Translations under genes and position numbers: made by a program
DNA from: Scolanthus callimorphus
Lineage: Eukaryota > Cnidaria > Anthozoa > Actiniaria > Edwardsiidae
Direction: 5' to 3'
DNA length: 64,000 bases
NCBI GenBank assembly: GCA_033964015.1
Contig: CM066919.1
Coordinates: forward strand, 26,370,204-26,434,203
The notes under the pieces: model-generated
Seen by the model: the letters and a program-made list of their open reading frames with translations, nothing else
The model's database searches: none
What the model was told of the DNA's origin: nothing
Shown here: one piece after another, positions 54,801-63,705 of the stretch
Layout: every line of letters begins with the position of its first letter
How positions within the stretch are numbered: the first letter of the stretch is position 1

Positions 54801-57800
54801 AACGAACGGACCGGCTTTTCCGCGATATAGAAACACTTGCAAACAGGCTAGTACCACCCCCACTCCCCCTGGAATTCCAGGGTCAAGTTTTGGATTCAAG
54901 TTTTGATAAAACCATAGCGGTTACCATGTACCTTCCATTGTGGGAGAACTTGACCACAAAGCATCCTCTCTGGCCTGAGCGCAGTGAAAGAGTCCGCTTG
55001 TTGGGAATTCGGTTGACCTGTCCTGGTAACCTTGTCCAGTTACTTGGCCCATCACTCTCCTTCTTATCCCTGCAACAAAAAGAGATCACAGATCATGAAC
55101 ATGGAAACGCACTTGAATATGCTTAACACCGCGGGTAGAAAAGCCTCGTTATTTTTTCTGTGTTTCACATCTGTCGGATGAGACAATTATGTCCAGACTC
55201 CGCGATTTAGTACAGCAGATTGGTGTAAAATTGTGCAAATTGATGTTACAAGCATGAAATTTGGCAGAGTGGTAGAGCTTGATGCCCCGAGTAATTCTGT
55301 ATAAAAACCACGCCCAAAAGTAAATACTTCCAGATAGCATAAAGATGGGTTGTTTTATCGTTATTAAAAAATTAAGGACGTCTTAATGTTACACAAAAGC
55401 CTTAATATGTTACTTTATTCACACATAGATGTTCTGCATTACTATACATATTGAGTCACGCCCTGTCTTGCTTACTTACAGCCTTTATAGATGTTCACTT
55501 CACTATTTGGCAAAATCTATTTCTGCAAAATAGATTTTTTCCTTTTTCTCCAAATTACAAGATTGATAAGGTTTTTTATGCCGCATTATTCTTAAGTTGA
55601 GCGACATCCTATATCAGGTACTTCCAGTGTTGAAAGGTATGAAATAAAAAGCCATTTAAAGCAAAAATATTTTAAATTTGACTGAGCTGCCACGATTTGC
55701 TTGGCCTCTGCATCAACAAAAATTCCATATTTTGTGATAATCCTGTCTGAAAATTATGATCATTATGAAGTCCTAAACCAACAATGAAAATTAATTTAGC
55801 ATTATTACTGTCGTTCGTAACCCCTTCTGTACTTGCACATGGCAGTGCATCGAGGGCGTGCTTTGACACATTTACAGTGCACTCGGTATCCCTTATCAGG
55901 TTGACAGCCGCAATTCAACAGTAGCTGACACGTAGAGATCTCGGGGAGTACGGTCCAGATTGGTTCAGCGTTTTTTACATGATGGCTTTTTCGCCATCCC
56001 AACTCTGATTGCAATGGGAGACTTGGTGTGGTGGTCAGAGCTTCTCCCCAGTAGGTATCACATCCATCTCTGGTCTTCTGGGAAACATGTCCGCTCTTGT
56101 AACTGAAAGGCTTACTCCTTCCATACGATGGTTGGGGCTAGGTCCAAGGGCAGAGGATTTTTTCACTTTGACGCTACAGAGCTGTGAGCCCTACCAGGGG
56201 TGATTAGGAGATCTTGGGATATTGGCTCCGAATTTCAGTGAGTGGAACTAAAGATGCTTGATGTCTGGTCATACAAGAGCACATTGAAGTGAGCTCTCGC
56301 ATAATTCCTTGATGGAAAAAAGAACATCATCGTCAACCATCTGTTTCCACCAATTACATGAGTCAGTGCTGCCACTCAAGAGCTTGACCTCTTTGTACCA
56401 ATGGGTAACGTCAGAGCTGACACTTTGCGAGTATAGTATTTAGCTTATGATTTGCATTCTCGTTGCACTTTATTCCTTAGGTCTGACAGAGCAGTTTGTC
56501 TTTGAACGATCAGAGAGGTCAGTCTAGGGATATGTGTGATATGGCTCTCGGGCTTCTACTCGTTCTTATTCCTTGACCTCGTTTATCTCTTGCGCCTACC
56601 TTCAGACTGTTGTTGCCACCCAGGCAATGTCTATCTTCTTCATATTGTTTGCTAGTAATAGCGCACATATAGAATAAACAAACAACGACTTCAGGGGGCT
56701 CACTCTGAACAGTACGGGCAACTCCAGCCATCCTGTGAGGTCCGACTTGTTGCAGGAACTTAGGTCACCAAAGTTGTATATAGGGATGGTGGAACTAACT
56801 ATTGAAGCACTCGCTACAAGAAACGTTTGCTTTCAGAAGAAAGAATGTGAAAAGATTTTTTTCACGCTCGGGTGAGCACGAGATACACGGAGATACAGAG
56901 TTTATTTAGTGGATTGTACATTTTAAGTAGTTCACCCCTCGTCTCCCTTTGCCTGATAGCAGACAAAACATGCTTCAAAAGCAACATTTTACCAAAGTAA
57001 AAAAGGATATTGCTACAAAGCAGTATGACAACGCTTAGTTTTTAGGCAACCTTTTTCTTCTACGTTAGCTGGCGGGCTAGTGGGGTGCTCGTAGTGGGCG
57101 AGATCTTGCATTGTGTGGAAAACCGTTCGAAAAGTTCTATAAAAGGACATTTTCCTATAGAAAAGTGTACTTGCGACAAGTAGTGGTAGAGTTGAAGCAA
57201 GAAAAGTCTAATTAAAATCTTAACTGTCTTTCTTAATTCAAAAGCCAAAAGACGTGTTGAATGTGCCAAATACAGGCATTTTGGGGCGTGGTTAGCTGCA
57301 AAAGTGCTATGTAATTTGTCTGTAATAGGTTTCAAAAAGATTTCAATAATAACTATAACCTTTACATTCGTCACGGTAATACATGTAAGTACCGTAATTG
57401 GGCGTGGTGTGTCTGCCTTAACTTGAAGGGCATGTAATCGCAACATTATGTGAAGTTTGGAAGAATTTGGATACAGTTTAGTCAGGCTTTAATTTTTATA
57501 TAAGATAATTAATTCCCCTCTGTAAAACGGAAAGTATGCACGTTGGGCGTGGTTTTTGCATCAATACTACTTGGGGTATGCAACTCTGTCATTGTGCCAA
57601 ATTTCATGCTTGTAACATTAATTTGCACAATTCGACCAATCTGCTGTACTAATTAGCCATTGGAAGGCTATACGATTGATACTTAAATAAAGTACCTTAG
57701 TTCCTAAACATCAAAAGAGGGAAAATGGACAGGGAAGCGGGAGATAAGTGGAGAAACTATAGTATTTCATTTTCATGTATTGATACCCGGCCAATAGACT

Positions 57801-60800
57801 GTTTTCGTGACGCTTAGGTAAGTGCCACTTTAAAGTTGAAGGTTCACGTACCTCAGACCATGCGCTCTTCTTTCGGCATCTTTCGATAGCTCCTCAAATG
57901 TAACCTTGCCTTTTTCCGGGAAATAAACACAGATCAAAGCGAAACAATCAGCAAAAAAAACACGCGTCTTGTTGCACCCACTTTATTTTCTAGAAATTGT
58001 CTAAGGTTGTTTCAGTGTTTCTTCGTGAATAGATATGCACTTAAAAAATCGAATCAATAATGAAGTTCTTCATAGTTACTTCGAACGACCTGAAACACAG
58101 GAGTAAACCTTTACAGCTGTGTCAGGTAACACGCTCCACGCGCGTTCAAAACATTTTTGGCAGTTGGGTTTTTCTGCGAAGTCAATCAAATCGCCTAGTG
58201 CAGCGAATTGGCTTCTGTCTCACAAGGGAAGCCAAACAAATGCACTGGGCAAGGATTTGATTGGCTCACACAGATTGCATTGATAAACAACGCAGAAAAC
58301 CCCAACTGCCAAACTCCAAGAATCTAACAACGGCGAAGTCGAAGTCGCGTGTTACCTGAAACAGCTGTAAACTCACTGCGAGCCAAGACCAGAATTGAAC
58401 CTACAGCACAACAGTCAAATGCGAGCGTTTTGCTACCCTGCGTACAGTCGAGAGACGAAAATACGCGTATTAGATCCCCACCCGTACAGAGACTATGCCA
58501 CACACCTGCTGTATTGCGAACATGGATCGCAATGAGGGGTTGACATCCTTGGGTGGGAGCACCCCTTTGAGAGTGACGTACAGAGTTGAGGGGTAGGGCA
58601 CTCGTCTGGCCTGCTTCCACCAGTGGAACACCTACAGATATCAGACAAAGACAAGTGATCAAAATGGTATCAACAACAACAAAGTGGAAAACAGGAGAGT
58701 TCTGAAAATGTTTGTCGACCAGTAGCTTTTATCCAACACTTTTCTGGTGCATCTCAATGATGCCAACATCTCCAACAGTCCTCAAATTTTGGGATACATT
58801 CTTTCTTTGAAGCACGTCCCTCAACTTCAAAGTGAGCTTCACATGCTTCAAACTGACAGTCACCATAACTAATTTTACAAACTAGTCGGCAAGCCATCAT
58901 TTTCCTCAACGGATGAGTTACAAGTGCCATCTTTATCGTAATGACAAGCAGCCTGTTCAAATTGTAAATTCTGTGAGAGCATATCATCATAAGTTGTATG
59001 TTGTTGAGGAGAAAAGGTCATCATAGTCCCAGATATCTCAGGCATTACCTCAAGTACGTTAGGGTCTTTACTCCTAAATGTTGCTCTCCGGGATAAAACA
59101 ACTGCAGTCTCACTTTCCTGTCACTGTTGATGGTTCCATTGCCGCCAACTATCTGATGAACACAAGAAATAATTTATTTTAAGGATATTTCAAGGAGCAG
59201 AAATGAACGATTTATATTTCCAATAGTGGAGCTCCTCGCAATAGAGTAGCAGCAAAGAGCCTCCTAATTTATCAAACATCATTTTTGTGCAATGATGTCC
59301 ATCATCTACTACTTTTGTCTCATCTTCATCCAAGTGTCCGACACCATAGATGGCCAATGTAAATAATATCAAGGGGTAAAGTGAGCACCTATGCTGGAAA
59401 TACAGGTTTTTACCACATACCAAAATTATGTTTTTAGGCACTGCAAATATTCTATAATTACCTTGAGAAAAGCCCAGGCAACGTGGTACCAGCCCTTGTC
59501 AGTTGCAGATTGGGGTTGTCGTTTGGCAGCATTAGGACTCAGGAAATCCACGATCTGTTTGTAAGAGCAGATTTTGTATGACTGTGAAAAGTGCAACCTC
59601 AAAGTTGTGTCGCACCGCAACTACGCAATTTCATTCCATATCTACAGCAGGCCAGTTCCATGACCACGACCATGCTGCGCCATATCGTGGCACTTTTTGC
59701 AGTCATACGAAATCTACTCTATTATAGTATGCATGCATATGGTATAACTTCTCACTTTTCTCTGTGACAGTGTTAAAGTGCATACATGTGTCGAAATCTC
59801 CACTTGAGGTTTAAAATGAGGTGTGACTTGGCATTGAGGTGTGATTGGATAAAAATAAATCACATTATCGGCTTTTGAAAAATGGAGTATAGCAGCTCGT
59901 GTCATCACTGGAGGTAGTCTCTCAAGTGACCAAGACAACATAATAATACCACCATATCAAGAAAAGGTCCCAACAATGATTAATACATGGCCTTACAACA
60001 ACCACAACTGTGCTGTGATTTTGTAACAAAGCAAAGTAAAAGGATTTCATTTGAATGGTGAGGTGGAAACTAATCGGTGAAAGACATCATTGTGTCTGCA
60101 GATGTTTCAGGATGCCTACAATTGGAGTTCTGAACACTTATCCTTCTTTTGCCTGGAGTACTGAATTCAGCTTTTCCCATGGGGATCCATTGGGAATCCG
60201 AACAGTTCACAACTTCTGCCATCATTTTTAATGGGCAGAGGGTACAGGATATGACTTTCTGTAAAAACCTCACCTCAAAGAAGACCATAACTTTGGGGTC
60301 TGTTTCTTGTTGGCCAAGTAAATAGGAATATATTTCATTAAAAATTAACACCTCCTCCCAATAGGGGACCATGGATCTGCAACAACAAATGGCTTAGTGA
60401 GTGCCAGTAGCAAATAATATATCAAAACTACACTGGACTGACTGGAAGTAATGAGTAATAAGACAGAAGGCTAAAGCAGGTTTTTATGGCTATCACCATA
60501 ATGAAACCATCATGGGTAGATGTGGAGAACTTACTTGTGTGTTTTGAAGTCAAAAGGCTTTGTCATGATAGGAAGGACATAGTCTGTACTGTCCCCCTCA
60601 TAGTATGACGTCACACTACGGCCTCTGGAAAAGACAACATTCAACAAACCAAGTATTACAAATTAATATATATTATTGTGTTTATCATGATAGATATTAA
60701 AAAAGAATTGATGATGATGGCCCTCTTGTACCACTTCAGCTACCTTCAGCCCTGGAAGTCAGCCTTGAAAAATACTGTACACGGTCAATTGAATTAACAA

Positions 60801-63705
60801 TACAGGAACAGACTGTAAACATCGTCATTGTTAAGTCTTCACAGTAAGTGTACAAGCCATAGCAGTTTTTCTTGGCAAACTCAATGTGGTTTTAATATGA
60901 GGGTGTTAAAATTTAATATTAACACCACAGTGAGTTTTGCCAAGAAAAAACTGCTATGGCTTGTACACTTGCTGTGAAGCCTTAACAAGTCAATTGTCAG
61001 CAGAATCGATTCATCACAGATGGATGACCAACCTTTCTGATTTCTTGACATAATTGCCTGTATCTATATCTACCAAATGGACCCGGACCATAGGGTGAAG
61101 GATCTGAAGATCTGGCTTGAGTCTGTCTGATCGGTGGATTGTCACAGAAAAAATATACCCGTCATCTCCTCTTTTCCTTGATGGTGAACCATCCTCAACC
61201 TCATTGTCCTCTGATTAAGAAGAGATGACAAGATGCATTTAACATAAGCCTGAATGTTGAGCCATCTTACACTCAACACTTTTTGCAGGAGAAAAAACGA
61301 CTGAATAGTGACTTCCAAAACATGCCAAGAATTGCGCGATTCTCAGGATCTTGGGAATGGATTCTGATTGGTCAATTTCTTAATGAGCCCTGTCAAGTAC
61401 ATATTGCTGAACTCACCATGTAATCTTCTTCTGACTCGCTCCCCTCTTCTTCTTGGACTCTTGGTTTTCTTTGGACTAGCAGGCTATGGATAATGATCAT
61501 GGAAAAAATATGATCTACTTACTAATGCTATACACATGCCTGTCACTTAAATGATTTTTATGAAGCCGCAACCGCCTTTAATCCAGAAGAAATAAAGATC
61601 CTTCCTAAATCCAGCCCAAAAATCCCAGCTTATTAGTATGATCTTGAGTCATATCCTAGGTGTTAAAACTATGCCCCTACAGTAGCTGTAGGGGTCGGGG
61701 TGAATAGGGTGGGTTACAGCCCCAGGCTTGAAAGTAGTCAAGCTAAGATGTCAGCTTTTGAGAGTCGCTCATGACATGTTGGAAACCAATGGCCCACTAT
61801 AAAAATCTTAGTCACATTATTAGAAAAGGAATAAAAAAAATAAATGAAATAAAAAAAAAGGGGGGGAGCTTGTATCCAATACAAACCTCTGTGTCATCAT
61901 CTGGCTTGACTTCATCATTGACAAAAGCCTCATTCTCTTTTCCACTCTCCTCTGCAGTAGCTCGTGATGGTGTTTTGGGCTTTCTTCTTCTTTTCTTCTT
62001 TTGAGATTCACTAGGTGTTTCTACATTTCTGTTGGCATAAAACAAGATGGTTTTCAATACCAAGACACAATTCTGGCCATACATGTATCATATCCTACAG
62101 GGCATAGCTATCATCTCCTAAGTTCAGAAATCTGTCAATTGTAAAATAAAGAAATACAATAAATTTATAAGGTCCAGAGATGTCATGCAGGAGAAATACA
62201 CAGTAAATGTATGAGAAGAAGGCAGAAAATTCTTAAGTATAAAAATGTTAATATCACTATATTCCTGACAAATGGTTTTATTTTAACAATACTGAACCAT
62301 GGTACTAGTCCAAAACTCTTGAAAATTCAAGATTGTCGTATCTTTTGCCTCATTCCATATTACGTAGTTGTCATGACAGAACAATGCAATACAATACCTA
62401 CATAAATCAGTGTTAGCTGAACTATCCAATATTCACACCAACTCACTCAGACTGTGATTTTGGTCCTCTTTGTTTGATCTTTTGGGGGTCACGTTTTCTC
62501 TACTTGGTAAATTCCCAGCAGTGTCATCCATTATCTGCTGATAGCTTTCCTTATTTCTTTAGCAAAACCTTTGTTTTTATCTAAAAGACATTACCAAAAA
62601 CATTAGCAAAAATGTCAAACAATGTATACTGGGTTATCTAGTATGATGTGCAATGATGACAAATATTTATACATTCCAGAAAAAAAAGATAACCCTCCAG
62701 GAAAAGGTTACTAGTAAGATAGGACCCCCAGTACCCCTCCTTTCCTGTTCAAAAAACAGTCACTGTTTGGAAAATAAAAAAGCATTTCACTCCCCTCTAC
62801 CTTCCTTGTGGAATTTCCAAATCCCTTCTGAATGGGGATATGGATCTTTTCTGGAATTACTCATTTTGGTATTTATTTGGCCATTTGGCAATCCATATTT
62901 GTCCCACATCCTAACACCCTGTTGGGATGCAAACTAGGATTATGTAAGAGCTAGCTGACAATATCATTGCTGGGCGTTCTTTGCTTTTGCTAGATATGGA
63001 GAAACACCCCATACCTTCATTGTAAAGGTTCCTCTGAAGGAGATCCTCCTCAGATCTTGATGTCGTCTTTGCAATTGGACTTCCCGATCTTAATGTTTCA
63101 AGCTGAAATGAAATGTAACATTTAGTAGCTGATAAAATCTCTCCCTGGTCACAGGGGTTTCAATTTCAATTTATTGGCAACACACAATTAATGCATAAAT
63201 CATTAAATATTCAGATTACATTTGACCAATGTTTGAGTAAAAACAATTTTGTCAATACAAACAATTAATGGTCCACCAATTATGAAAGAAAACAGTCTGT
63301 ACTTCATAATTCTAGATTGTGTTATTACATACATTCGTAATTTTGTTTAAAAAATGCAGATAACAATCCTACCACTGAATCAGCTGTATGTGTTCTTTTC
63401 TTTTTTCTTCTTTTTACTAGAATCCTGAAGACTTCTAGGAAAAAGCAACAAACAAGTCATGTTACTGTGCTGTTCTTGGAAAGTAATACATGCAGGTAGA
63501 CTGTGGTAACAGCAGAGATGGGCTTACCACATTTTTTTTACACCTTGAACATAGAAAGTAATAATTACGATATAATTCCTAGAAAAATAAAGAAAATATT
63601 ATTTTGATACCTGTCTTCAGCAATGGCATCCTGTAAGAAGGACTCAAACTGGCCTTGGTTCTCTCACGAGCCTTGGACACTTTAGGGGAATCCCATAGTC
63701 CATTA
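33593..63705 (-). CDS. ahi1: Jouberin (AHI1) orthologue, 31 exons, frame broken six times
   Basis: Exons 5' to 3': 63611-63705, 63373-63424, 63015-63102, 62447-62580, 61887-62028, 61417-61483, 61033-61210, 60535-60624, 60274-60376, 59462-59554, 59049-59152, 58506-58631, 57852-57904, 54932-55069, 54580-54634, 54159-54274, 52500-52666, 52004-52064, 51738-51839, 51302-51354, 51106-51200, 50360-50493, 39731-39871, 39290-39465, 38624-38890, 37717-37789, 37380-37447, 36786-36872, 36212-36374, 34254-34342, 33593-33685. They total about 3400 bases, or ~1135 aa (human 1196). AHI1 is a ciliary transition-zone and Wnt-linked scaffold. Order: basic N-terminus, C2-like region, WD40 repeats, SH3, TGA stop. 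Splice phases agree except where single bases appear missing in exons 63611, 62447 (two), 59049 and 52500 (two). The true start codon is uncertain; an ATG exon near 63800-63826 is possible. Confidence 0.93.
34841..35597. repeat. Three tandem copies of a ~245-bp unit in an AHI1 intron
   Basis: Copies start near 34841, 35080 and 35353. Each holds TGCGTCACTAGTCATGCGC or a close variant, CTGTCCCACAT, GGCGGCGCACA, and GAGAGGAGAC facing GTCTTCTCACGG. Copy 2 has an extra partial start at 35105-35130. Confidence 0.88.
35595..35675. repeat. Perfect 39-bp-arm palindrome
   Basis: Arms 35595-35633 and 35637-35675 are exact reverse complements around 3 bases, containing TTCAAAGGTCCTTGGATCTA. A further half-copy follows directly (35666-35695). 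It joins the last tandem unit at its right end. Confidence 0.85.
36483..36632. repeat. Two tandem copies of a ~75-bp unit
   Basis: ACATCGACTGGGGTGTCTTT starts both copies and GGGACTGAAATATAGAT ends both. They lie in the AHI1 intron before the SH3 exon. Confidence 0.85.
38160..38405. repeat. GGATTC-rich degenerate repeat
   Basis: Interspersed TGGATTCCGGAT/TCCTGGTGTG words, partly exact tandems of 23 bases at 38174-38223, lie in the AHI1 intron between 37789 and 38624. It does not code. Confidence 0.75.
39901..40297. mobile_element. MITE of about 397 bp next to an AHI1 exon
   Basis: TAAGGCTCGATTCATACGTC opens and GACGTATGAATTGGGCCTA closes it. TTCATAATTCGCGCCAAGTC-type words recur inside. It begins 29 bases upstream of the AHI1 exon 39731-39871 and so lies beside its acceptor. 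Confidence 0.6.
40973..41869 (+). CDS. Class A (rhodopsin-like) GPCR, intronless, copy 1
   Basis: 298 aa, one exon, nested in an AHI1 intron on the opposite strand. It has a short N-terminus with N-glycosylation sites (NES), then seven hydrophobic helices: TM1 has [15 protein letters not shown]2 [13 protein letters not shown]3 ends ISADRLLAI (DRL in place of DRY), TM4 has [10 protein letters not shown]5 [14 protein letters not shown]6 [15 protein letters not shown] without the usual CWxP, and TM7 [13 protein letters not shown] (DPxxL in place of NPxxY). The small loops resemble the short melanocortin/adenosine-like receptors expanded in cnidarians; the ligand is unknown. The tail was altered by a short tandem repeat in the DNA (41833-41885), giving [11 protein letters not shown] instead of the KIRxC of its sisters. 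Confidence 0.9.
   Translation: MEGFNESSLTTSCSQPYKIELAPLAVTIAITCLTAVMNIVLNSLVITAILTTETLRSPSYLLLCNLCLSDMGIALASQPTAIAFVILNAKNDHRLCDLEAATPFLYVFSGLSLFSSVAISADRLLAIQLLTRYHSTVTKFRTLIVIAAIWLLSCVGFIRIKGNFDVNVYSFFACYISLIIIMVCYYKCFKSIKMRIAAREEQNSQNYHLNLVKYKKTIVTFVIVATVLFVVYFVATCTSLYQLATGRDELTTTLLFWLLFFMNCALDPVILIVRMRDIRHACVRLVRKIGPCKIGPVR
42044..42250. mobile_element. CATTCTCG-family MITE
   Basis: Opposite orientation to the copy at 31678-31890. It ends GGTACGAGAATG and contains GATTGGCTGATTTTGAACGT and CGCATGCGTCAATGGCTGTC. The left end has diverged (CATTCTCATGTCC). Confidence 0.75.
42251..43258. other. Spacer between GPCR copies
   Basis: No intact gene. A frame at 42110-42481 runs through the MITE into unique sequence and is not credible as a gene. 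Nothing else is recognisable. Confidence 0.4.
43225..43540 (+). pseudogene. GPCR fragment lacking TM2-TM6
   Basis: The 5' part resembles the GPCR start (GGCATCAATAGTTCTTCTTG, then ATTACCATCAGATGTCTCTC from TM1). The sequence then jumps to a TM7 block reading [20 protein letters not shown] and [10 protein letters not shown] before a stop. The 180 bases after it match the 3' flank of the copies at 44561 and 46474. A large internal deletion explains this. Confidence 0.8.
44085..44225 (+). pseudogene. 5' remnant of a GPCR unit
   Basis: GATCACTTTGG, TTTGCTGAACGGGTT and GTGTCCACTTTCTGTCAG parallel the 5' flank of the copy at 48550. ATGGAAGGAGTTAATAGTAAG at about 44200 parallels its start, and homology ends there. 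Confidence 0.6.
44275..44550. repeat. Two tandem copies of a ~130-bp unit
   Basis: Both copies contain GACTTTTCTAGTTTTG, CACGTGACCTT, AAGTTTGGTCACCT and GCGATGTT. They lie directly before the damaged GPCR copy. Confidence 0.75.
44561..45446 (+). pseudogene. Class A GPCR, copy 2, frameshifted by a 20-bp deletion
   Basis: TM1-TM5 are open ([42 protein letters not shown]). Then, against copy 3, exactly 20 bases (GCAAGAGAGGAACAAAGCAG) are missing after AAATGCGCATAGCG near 45169. The frame meets TAA at 45176-45178. TM6-TM7 continue in another frame (45189-45446: [27 protein letters not shown]). The N-terminus is also not that of its sisters and starts within unrelated sequence. It is a clear pseudogene of a recent duplication, since flank and body are very close to copy 3. 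Confidence 0.93.
46095..46283. mobile_element. CATTCTCG-family MITE, diverged copy
   Basis: It matches 42044-42250 in order (GGGGAGGCTCTGGGGACATC, CGCTGATTGGC, GCATGCGCAGAAAGTTG) and ends GAGCTCTGGGTTCGAGAATG. It lies 190 bases before GPCR copy 3 and could supply upstream sequence. Confidence 0.7.
46474..47364 (+). CDS. Class A GPCR, intronless, copy 3
   Basis: 296 aa, open throughout. It begins [15 protein letters not shown] with an N-glycosylation site, and has TM2 [13 protein letters not shown]3 [14 protein letters not shown]5 [14 protein letters not shown] and TM7 [13 protein letters not shown], then a short basic tail [14 protein letters not shown] that could carry a palmitoylated Cys. 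About 330 bases of 3' flank are shared with copy 2, so the two arose by a segmental duplication of at least 1.2 kb. AATAAA at 47787-47792 is a possible poly(A) signal. As with its sisters, the ligand is unknown. Confidence 0.92.
   Translation: MEGFNKSSPTTSCSQFFEVDLAVLAVYITISCLSAVVNIVLNSLVITAILTTESLRSQSYLLLCNLCISDLGIALVSQPTAIAVWILNIKKDPRFCSLRETSSQEYIFISLALFSSVAICVDRLLAIRLLVRYHSTVTKFRTFLVIAAIWLLSCIGLIRIKGLFVISTYSFCVGYISLIIIIICYYKCLKSIKMRIAAREEQSSQNNHLNLVKYKKTLVTFITAVTILFIVYFVGTCAALYHLVADASNTTPSLIFWILFYVNCALDPVILIVRMRDIRQACVRLLRKIRMCSSQN
47680..48009. other. Spacer between GPCR copies 3 and 4
   Basis: The left edge ends the duplicated 3' flank of copy 3. Beyond the poly(A) hexamer at 47787 there is no gene or clear repeat. 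Confidence 0.4.
48010..48216. mobile_element. MITE of the TTCACACTAG family
   Basis: AGCTGTATTCACACTAGAGA opens it and TCTCTAGTGTGAATACGGCT closes it, with repeated GACGAGTTT inside. ATT flanks both ends (48007-48009, 48217-48219). Its ends match those of 27677-27945. Confidence 0.72.
48550..49431 (+). CDS. Class A GPCR, intronless, copy 4
   Basis: 293 aa, open throughout. It begins [15 protein letters not shown] (NSS glycosylation site). TM1 has [15 protein letters not shown]2 [13 protein letters not shown]3 [14 protein letters not shown]4 [12 protein letters not shown]7 [19 protein letters not shown]. It is the most diverged copy in the loops between TM2 and TM3 and between TM4 and TM5, where ligands usually bind. 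The stop is followed within 3 bases by AATAAA (49434-49439), unusually close. Confidence 0.92.
   Translation: MEGVNSSHLAMPCLLFNKLEFAQQAAYFAITSLAAVVNIVLNSLVITAILTTESLRSPSYLLLCNLCISDLGIALIIQPLGMANMILNINKDPRICNLETASSLWYVFTGLSLLSSVAISVDRLLAIQLLMRYHSTVTKFRTLIVIAVIWLLSCLGFLRIESSLSGSVYAFCLCYTSVTTITVCYYKCFKKIKMRVATRAQQNNQNNDPSLAKYKRTLVTLSVVAAILFAVYFLAICTALYDLVTGDDSPTFHLIFWSFMNINCVLDPVILIVRLRDIRQACVRLLRKIRVCN
49761..50340. repeat. Minisatellite of ~75-110-bp units next to an AHI1 exon
   Basis: Units contain ACCGTTAGACAGTAAAA, GTGGGTTTCCGAGGAAACCC and GAGAGCCATCTTGGGAAAC. Four to five copies run to about 50078, with one more at 50276-50340, just 20 bases downstream of the AHI1 donor at 50359. Confidence 0.85.
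50360..55069 (-). CDS. ahi1: AHI1 WD40-repeat exons
   Basis: Nine exons encode the propeller: [113 protein letters not shown], and [17 protein letters not shown]. The last blade continues in exon 39731-39871 ([30 protein letters not shown]) across the 10.5-kb intron that holds the GPCR cluster. Exon 52500-52666 lacks two bases: a C5 run (plus strand, near 52553) and a TT (near 52513). Confidence 0.93.
50659..50861. mobile_element. 203-bp MITE with ~60-bp arms
   Basis: TAGACCAAATCGGCTAAC opens and GCCGATTTGGTCTA closes; inner arms CAATTCAGATCATGTGATGA and TCATCACATGATCTGAATTG pair. A part copy is in ACSS2 intron 1 (17168 on). Confidence 0.8.
52973..54158. repeat. 1.1-kb purine-rich minisatellite in an AHI1 intron
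   Basis: On the plus strand, GAGTGACGAGGAGGAGG-type units repeat almost without break, with higher-order blocks near 53260, 53500 and 53700. It ends immediately beside the AHI1 donor at 54158. Three long reverse-strand frames across it (Ser/Pro/Leu repeats) are reading artefacts. Such polypurine tracts can form triplex DNA and stall polymerases. Confidence 0.92.
55200..57660. mobile_element. Degenerate DNA transposon with ~110-bp inverted ends
   Basis: 55212-55325 and 57545-57645 are reverse-complement related (TAGTACAGCAGATTGG, CATGAAATTTGGCA, AAAACCACGCCCAA). GGGCGTGGT words recur inside the right end. A minus-strand frame near 55805-56014 ends with a Cys-rich stretch ([26 protein letters not shown]), the kind of CXC tail found on some transposon proteins. 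The rest is full of stops. It sits between AHI1 exons 54932 and 57852. Confidence 0.55.
57852..61210 (-). CDS. ahi1: AHI1 central C2-like exons
   Basis: Seven exons carry the conserved middle part: [99 protein letters not shown] and NPSLRSMF. Human AHI1 has the same order ([47 protein letters not shown]). This region resembles C2 domains of other transition-zone proteins. Exon 59049-59152 is one base short: a GG that should be GGG shifts the frame before DPNVLE. Confidence 0.88.
60828..60988. mobile_element. Foldback element in AHI1 intron
   Basis: TTGTTAAGTCTTCACAG opens and CTGTGAAGCCTTAACAA closes. The arms pair for ~65 bases (GTACAAGCCATAGCAGTTTT). GTCA flanks both sides (60824-60827, 60989-60992), a possible 4-bp duplication. 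Confidence 0.7.
61417..63705 (-). CDS. ahi1: AHI1 N-terminal exons (basic, disordered region)
   Basis: Six exons encode charged, low-complexity sequence matching the human N-terminus in style and order: [13 protein letters not shown] then [10 protein letters not shown] (compare human RFEELL and REKKKLKKK), then [18 protein letters not shown], and Lys/Arg blocks KKKRRRKPK and [18 protein letters not shown] coiled-coil and nuclear or centrosomal targeting role is inferred from family knowledge. Exon 63611 needs one extra T and exon 62447 needs one A and one C for the frames to join. Confidence 0.8.

Noticed and set aside
57060..57446. 128-aa minus-strand frame
   Set aside because: It lies in the inverted end of a decayed transposon, with no recognisable motif.
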